From NCBI RefSeq assembly GCF_040393045.1, contig NZ_JBEBUX010000005.1:1-64000 (forward strand): a stretch of 64,000 bases of DNA, in the 5' to 3' direction. A program made the position numbers and the translations under genes. Below, piece by piece: positions 60,227-64,000 of this stretch (within the stretch, counting starts at the first letter, position 1; each line of letters opens with the position of its first letter). The DNA is from Pollutimonas bauzanensis_A (lineage in GTDB: Bacteria > Pseudomonadota > Gammaproteobacteria > Burkholderiales > Burkholderiaceae_B). The notes under the pieces were generated by a model. That model saw only the letters and a list, made by a program, of their open reading frames with translations. It did no database searches and had not been told where the DNA came from.

Positions 60227-61660
60227 ATGCGATTATTTCCTTTATTTGCCGATCTTAAAGGCCGCCGTGTGCTCGTCGTAGGGGGCGGGGCCGTCGCCGA
60301 AAGAAAAGTAAAAAGCCTGCTGGCTTGCGGTGCTGCGGTAACCGTTGGCGCACCCGAAGCAACAACTGAACTGCAACAACTACATGAACAAGACGTCATT
60401 CAATTTATACCGAGGGGCTTTGAGCCCGACTGGCTGAATGACATCTGGCTAGTGGTAGCAGCCACCGACGATAAAGCCACTAACAGGCTGATTGCCGGGC
60501 TCGCTACTGAAAAGCGGCTGTTTATCAATGTCGTTGATGATCCCGAGCTTTCCACCTTTCAGGTACCGTCCATCGTAGACCGCTCCCCATTGACGATTGC
60601 CATATCATCATCGGGACATGCCCCCGTGCTGGCACGCCGTGTTCGCGAGCGCATCGAAACCCTGTTCGATCACTCTCTGGGACCGCTGGTAGCATTGGCC
60701 GCCAAATACCGCACTGCCATACGGCAATCACGGCCCAACATGCGAAGCCGCCGGGAATTCTATGACTGGCTGCTGGATGGTCCCGTAGCCGGCGCCTTGC
60801 GCCGACAACAACCTCTCCTTGCCGAGCAGTCGCTGGAAAAAGAACTCGCGCAAACGCCGACGCCAGCAAAGGGCAAGGTCGTCCTGGTGGGCGCAGGTCC
60901 GGGCGACCCGGGCTTGCTTACCTTGCATGCCTTGCGCGCCCTGAACGAAGCCGACATCATTCTTTACGATCGATTAGTCAGCCCCGAAATACGCGAACTG
61001 GCGCGTCGCGACGCCACTCAGATATGCGTCGGCAAAACACCGGGTGAGAATCACCACGCGACCCAGGAGCGCATCCACCAACTAATGCTTGAACACGCCA
61101 GCAAAGGTCTGTTTGTCGTCAGGCTCAAGGGCGGCGACGCTTTTGTATTCGGCCGCGGCGGTGAAGAACTGGAATTCTTGCGTCAGCACGAAATTGACTA
61201 CGAAGTGGTACCCGGCATTACAGCCGCCATGGCCTGTGCCGCGTATGCGGGCATCCCCCTGACCCATCGTGATCACGCCCAGTCCGTACGATTGAGCACG
61301 GCGCACTTCAGCAAGGATACGACCCCCGAAGACTGGGCGGCCTTGGCTCGGGAAAAACAGACCTTGGCTTTCTATATGGGCATCAGCCAACTTGACTGGC
61401 TACCCGGCCGCCTGATCGCACACGGCCGCGCGGCCGACACGCCTTTCGCGCTAATAGAAAACGGCACTCGCATGAATCAGCGAGTACTGCATGGCAAACT
61501 GGATGAATTGGCGGTGCAGGCCAGGCAACATGATTTCAAGTCGCCGTCGCTGCTATTGATAGGTGAAGTGACTGCGCTGGCGCCAAAACTGCAATGGTTT
61601 GGCACCAGCATAGCCAGTCAGGAAGTTACTTCGCTTCCATGTGAGTCGACAGCACTGTAA
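60227..61660 (+). CDS. cysG: Siroheme synthase (uroporphyrinogen III methyltransferase/precorrin-2 dehydrogenase/ferrochelatase)
   Basis: A 477-residue multifunctional enzyme. The N-terminal dehydrogenase/chelatase module has LVVGGGAVAERKVKSLLACG and SVDDPELS-type sequence at INVVDDPELSTFQVPSIVDR. The C-terminal SAM-dependent methyltransferase has VVLVGAGPGDPGLLTLHALR, VVRLKGGDAFVFGRGGEELE and VPGITAAMACAAYAGIPLTH. Its 3' end overlaps the convergent bamC gene by 35 nt. As third gene of the operon it supplies siroheme for CysI. Confidence 0.96.
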   Translation: MRLFPLFADLKGRRVLVVGGGAVAERKVKSLLACGAAVTVGAPEATTELQQLHEQDVIQFIPRGFEPDWLNDIWLVVAATDDKATNRLIAGLATEKRLFINVVDDPELSTFQVPSIVDRSPLTIAISSSGHAPVLARRVRERIETLFDHSLGPLVALAAKYRTAIRQSRPNMRSRREFYDWLLDGPVAGALRRQQPLLAEQSLEKELAQTPTPAKGKVVLVGAGPGDPGLLTLHALRALNEADIILYDRLVSPEIRELARRDATQICVGKTPGENHHATQERIHQLMLEHASKGLFVVRLKGGDAFVFGRGGEELEFLRQHEIDYEVVPGITAAMACAAYAGIPLTHRDHAQSVRLSTAHFSKDTTPEDWAALAREKQTLAFYMGISQLDWLPGRLIAHGRAADTPFALIENGTRMNQRVLHGKLDELAVQARQHDFKSPSLLLIGEVTALAPKLQWFGTSIASQEVTSLPCESTAL

Positions 61661-62759
61661 GAATACGTTTGGCAGTGCCAGTATTCTGAACCTGGCCGTT
61701 CTGGTCAAGAACGGTCACAATCGAACCTGAACCTTGATCGGCAACATGAATGCGGTACGGTGTTGCCGCAGCCGTGTTTTTGCCACCGAACAAACGTCCG
61801 ATAATGTTCTGCTGTTCGATTTTATCGCCCGAGTCGCTATCCAGATAACGAATGAAATAATCGCCAGAGGAACGATCGCGGTCATCAACAGCAAAACCAG
61901 CGCTATCAATTGCGACGCCTACGCGGCGCCATGCCCGGTCAAAAGATTCACCCAAAGTAATTGCAGCCTGCTGGTCATCAGACATTTGCGTGATCTGGGG
62001 CTGGTCGGCATCTTTTTCAGCCTGCGCCACCTTGTCTTGGGCAGTCTTGACATCAGTACCCAGGAAAACCATCAAGCGCGCCAGCATGGCAGCGTTCAGG
62101 CCCGGATCTTCTTTACCGAATATCCATTTGAATGCAGCGCCGTCCGGCGTGGGTGTTTCGACCATTTGCTGATGGCTGATATAGACTTCAGTCTTGCCAT
62201 TGACGCGTTCGACTCGTGTCCGGAAACGCTCGCGCTCGCCGCTATCGAATACCTGATCGATAATGCTGCCCAGTGCGCTGCGAATCCAGCCTTCTGGAAT
62301 CTTCGCGCGGTTTTCAGCCCAGTCGGTTTCCATCAGGCCTGTACGAGGGTCTTGCGAATGCAGTGTAAAACCTTGGTCACCCCAGAACTCGACTATTTTT
62401 GGATACACCGTGTCAGCGGGCTGGTCGACCACCAGCCAACGAATATCGCCATCACGCATGACCGATACACCGCTGGTTTCGGGAAGCACACCGCTACCCG
62501 TGGCGTTTTGCTGGGCCTGCTGGTTTTGCTGATACTGGCTTAATGTAGCCGTGCCTTCAGGGGCGCGGAAATGGGCGTCCCGGTTAGCTTGTGTGAGATC
62601 GGGAGGAATGCTTAACGGGTCACCCGCGACGGTACTTTTGTAGTCAACCGATTCTTCGCTGCCCATCAGTTGGTTCATGGCCGAGCAGCCCGACAACAGC
62701 AACACACTCAAGCTTAGTGTAAAGCCGACACAGCGTTTGTTCATACGCATATTTATCAT
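61626..62759 (-). CDS. bamC: Outer membrane protein assembly factor BamC
   Basis: A 377-residue lipoprotein of the BAM complex that inserts beta-barrels into the outer membrane. The lipobox LSVLLLSGCSAM places the lipidated cysteine near residue 25. The unstructured N-terminal segment with SVDYKSTVAGDPLSIPPDLT is the part known to contact BamD. Two helix-grip domains follow (PADTVYPKIVEFWGDQGFTL; SFDRAWRRVGVAIDSAGFAV). Starts at 62759, 62750 or 62744 are possible; the last gives the most usual signal peptide. It directly follows dapA, as in many proteobacteria. Confidence 0.93.
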   Translation of the reverse strand: MINMRMNKRCVGFTLSLSVLLLSGCSAMNQLMGSEESVDYKSTVAGDPLSIPPDLTQANRDAHFRAPEGTATLSQYQQNQQAQQNATGSGVLPETSGVSVMRDGDIRWLVVDQPADTVYPKIVEFWGDQGFTLHSQDPRTGLMETDWAENRAKIPEGWIRSALGSIIDQVFDSGERERFRTRVERVNGKTEVYISHQQMVETPTPDGAAFKWIFGKEDPGLNAAMLARLMVFLGTDVKTAQDKVAQAEKDADQPQITQMSDDQQAAITLGESFDRAWRRVGVAIDSAGFAVDDRDRSSGDYFIRYLDSDSGDKIEQQNIIGRLFGGKNTAAATPYRIHVADQGSGSIVTVLDQNGQVQNTGTAKRILTVLSTHMEAK

Positions 62760-63662
62760 TTAGATCAAGCCCACTTCTTTTAACGAGTTGCGCACCACGC
62801 TGTGATACTGCTCGTGCAGGGAGGTTAAAGGTAAGCGATAGCCCAGTTTGGTCAGGCCCATTTCGGCCACGGCCCATTTAACGGGTATCGGATTGGATTC
62901 GACAAACAGTACTTTATTTAATGTACCCAGTTTTGCATTAAGCTGACGCGTCAGGGCCACGTCGCCGTTTACGGCGGCAACGCACAATTCGTGCATAAGC
63001 CTGGGCGCAACGTTGGCCGTAACCGAAATATTGCCACGACCACCCAACAGCATTAACGCCGCCGCCGTGGCGTCGTCGCCGCTGACCACAGCGAAGCCGG
63101 CAGGCGCATCACGCACCAGCAAGGCACCGCGCGCGATATCGCCAGTGGCGTCTTTTACACCGATAATGCCAGGCACCTGGGCCAAGCGCAGGATCGTGTC
63201 GTTGGACATATCTGCAACCGTGCGGCCTGGCACGTTATACAACACAGAAGGCAAGTCAACCGCTTCGGCGATAGTGCGAAAGTGCTGGTACAGGCCTTCC
63301 TGGCTGGGTTTATTGTAATAGGGCACCACCGACAGCCCGGCCTGCGCGCCGACTGCCTTGGCATGTCGGGTAAGGTCTATGGCTTCGGCAGTGGAGTTCC
63401 CGCCAATACCCGCGATAACGGGCAAACGTCCAGCGGAGTGTTCGACAGCGACCTTGATCAGTTCTGCATGCTCTTCGACATCGACTGTGGGCGATTCGCC
63501 CGACGTGCCAACCACCACCAAAGCGTCAGTGCCCTCGGCTGCATGCCAATCGATCAGTTTTCGATAGGAGTCAAAGTCCAGGCTGCCATCGGGATGCATG
63601 GGTGTGACCAGGGCAACCATGCTGCCCTGAAGAATTGAAATCGCAGAATCCGCGTTTGCCAT
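62760..63662 (-). CDS. dapA: 4-hydroxy-tetrahydrodipicolinate synthase
   Basis: A 300-residue TIM-barrel aldolase condensing pyruvate with aspartate semialdehyde in lysine and diaminopimelate synthesis. The Schiff-base lysine is in IIGVKDATGDIARG. The proton-relay threonines lie in VVGTSGESPTVDVEEH and the tyrosine in LYNVPGRTVADM. It lies 1 nt before bamC. Together with lysC in this window it gives two steps of the same pathway, though the genes are 40 kb apart. Confidence 0.97.
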   Translation of the reverse strand: MANADSAISILQGSMVALVTPMHPDGSLDFDSYRKLIDWHAAEGTDALVVVGTSGESPTVDVEEHAELIKVAVEHSAGRLPVIAGIGGNSTAEAIDLTRHAKAVGAQAGLSVVPYYNKPSQEGLYQHFRTIAEAVDLPSVLYNVPGRTVADMSNDTILRLAQVPGIIGVKDATGDIARGALLVRDAPAGFAVVSGDDATAAALMLLGGRGNISVTANVAPRLMHELCVAAVNGDVALTRQLNAKLGTLNKVLFVESNPIPVKWAVAEMGLTKLGYRLPLTSLHEQYHSVVRNSLKEVGLI

Positions 63663-63684
63663 AATAGGAATGATCTCCTCGAAC

Positions 63685-63699
63685 TCACCAAAATGGTGA
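63685..63699. promoter_or_regulatory. 15-bp perfect palindrome upstream of dapA
   Basis: TCACCA (63685-63690), AAA, TGGTGA (63694-63699) form a perfect inverted repeat 23 bp before the dapA start codon, in the 82-bp gap after the site-2 protease gene. It could be an operator or a small hairpin near the dapA ribosome binding site. Only the symmetry is seen. Confidence 0.35.
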
Positions 63700-63744
63700 A
63701 CTTACCTAAATTAACCTACAAGTTTACCGGATAAGCGTTGGAGT

Positions 63745-64000
63745 TTATAAGAACCAATTAACAATTAACTGGCCGAACGCCAACAAAGGTTGCAGGACCG
63801 TCCAAAGAATCCCGGTCAACATCAGAATTATCAATATAACGATGCCATAAGGCTCGATCTTGGAATATTGCCACGCCATGCGATCCGGCAGCAGGCTGAA
63901 TACAATGCGCCCGCCGTCCAGCGGTGGCAAAGGCACCAAATTCAAGGCCATCAGGATCAGGTTCACCTGTATGCCGGCTATGGTCATTTGCACCCAGAAG
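63745..64000 (-). CDS. Site-2 protease family (peptidase M50) protein, 3' part
   Basis: About 85 C-terminal residues of an intramembrane metalloprotease; the gene runs off the right edge, so its start is not seen. The segment NLILMALNLVPLPPLDGGRI carries the second zinc-site motif (Asp-Gly-Gly) of the compact prokaryotic M50 group, followed by VFSLLPDRMAWQYSKIEPYG and a last membrane helix ending in NWFL. The short C-terminus after the DGG motif fits the small YwhC-like class rather than RseP, which has PDZ domains. It lies upstream of dapA on the same strand. Confidence 0.85.
   Translation of the reverse strand, partial: FWVQMTIAGIQVNLILMALNLVPLPPLDGGRIVFSLLPDRMAWQYSKIEPYGIVILIILMLTGILWTVLQPLLAFGQLIVNWFL

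Overview
The window reads as chromosomal DNA of a betaproteobacterium of the order Burkholderiales, most likely family Alcaligenaceae (Bordetella, Achromobacter or Pusillimonas-like). This is inferred from three things: five intact Bug/TctC-type solute-binding proteins plus a decayed sixth; the housekeeping order cysS, alkA-like, accA, tilS, lysC, tRNA-Ser; and the mutS, roxA, cysJIG, bamC, dapA block. No phage, transposase or CRISPR array is visible.

Left third (1 to 21.8 kb), accessory catabolism. A Bug pseudogene is followed by a divergent acyl-CoA locus. Its leftward arm carries two acyl-CoA dehydrogenases, a crotonase-fold enzyme, a Bug protein and an IclR regulator. Its rightward arm carries a CaiB/BaiF CoA-transferase and a second, paralogous IclR. 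A long AT-rich palindrome lies between the arms. Next is a leftward operon of IclR, Bug, acylating aldehyde dehydrogenase and acyl-CoA ligase, which resembles a sulfoacetate-type (SauS/SauT) module. After a lone secreted repeat protein comes a self-contained cassette: a peptide/opine-type ABC importer, divergent from a PuuR-like XRE-cupin regulator, a DAO-type flavoprotein and a 2-hydroxyacid dehydrogenase.

Middle (21.9 to 36.9 kb), housekeeping. tRNA-Ser(GCU), lysC, tilS, accA, a 3-methyladenine glycosylase and cysS run leftward. A TPR protein, a secreted cyclophilin and lpxH run rightward. A nucleobase permease with an unusual C-terminal domain, a beta-carbonic anhydrase, uppP, a TerC-CBS membrane protein and suhB run leftward, divergent from trmJ.

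Right-middle (37 to 52.6 kb), mixed. A PcaI/PcaJ-type CoA-transferase pair, a Bug gene and a divergent IclR gene with candidate operators come first. An M81 hydrolase with another Bug gene, a divergent LysR gene and an MscS channel follow. About 240 bp upstream of mscS carries five DnaA-box-like sequences, four of them in two inverted pairs of identical spacing. Beyond it lies a stress-type group: a 48-aa membrane protein, a PRC-barrel protein, a DUF3182 protein and an alpha/beta hydrolase. Then come a luciferase-like monooxygenase, a YggS homologue, and an AraC regulator with a fumarylacetoacetase-family hydrolase and a fifth Bug protein.

Right end (52.7 to 64 kb). mutS and a JmjC-type ribosomal oxygenase overlap by 4 nt. 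The complete cysJ, cysI, cysG sulfite-reduction set follows, behind an AT-rich leader with a candidate CysB region. bamC and dapA run leftward, and the 3' part of a site-2 protease gene runs off the right edge.

The recurring theme is a locally regulated catabolic unit built from a regulator (mostly IclR), a high-affinity Bug receptor and CoA-dependent enzymes. The TctA/TctB membrane subunits are never present, so the Bug proteins must use membrane components encoded elsewhere or act as sensors.
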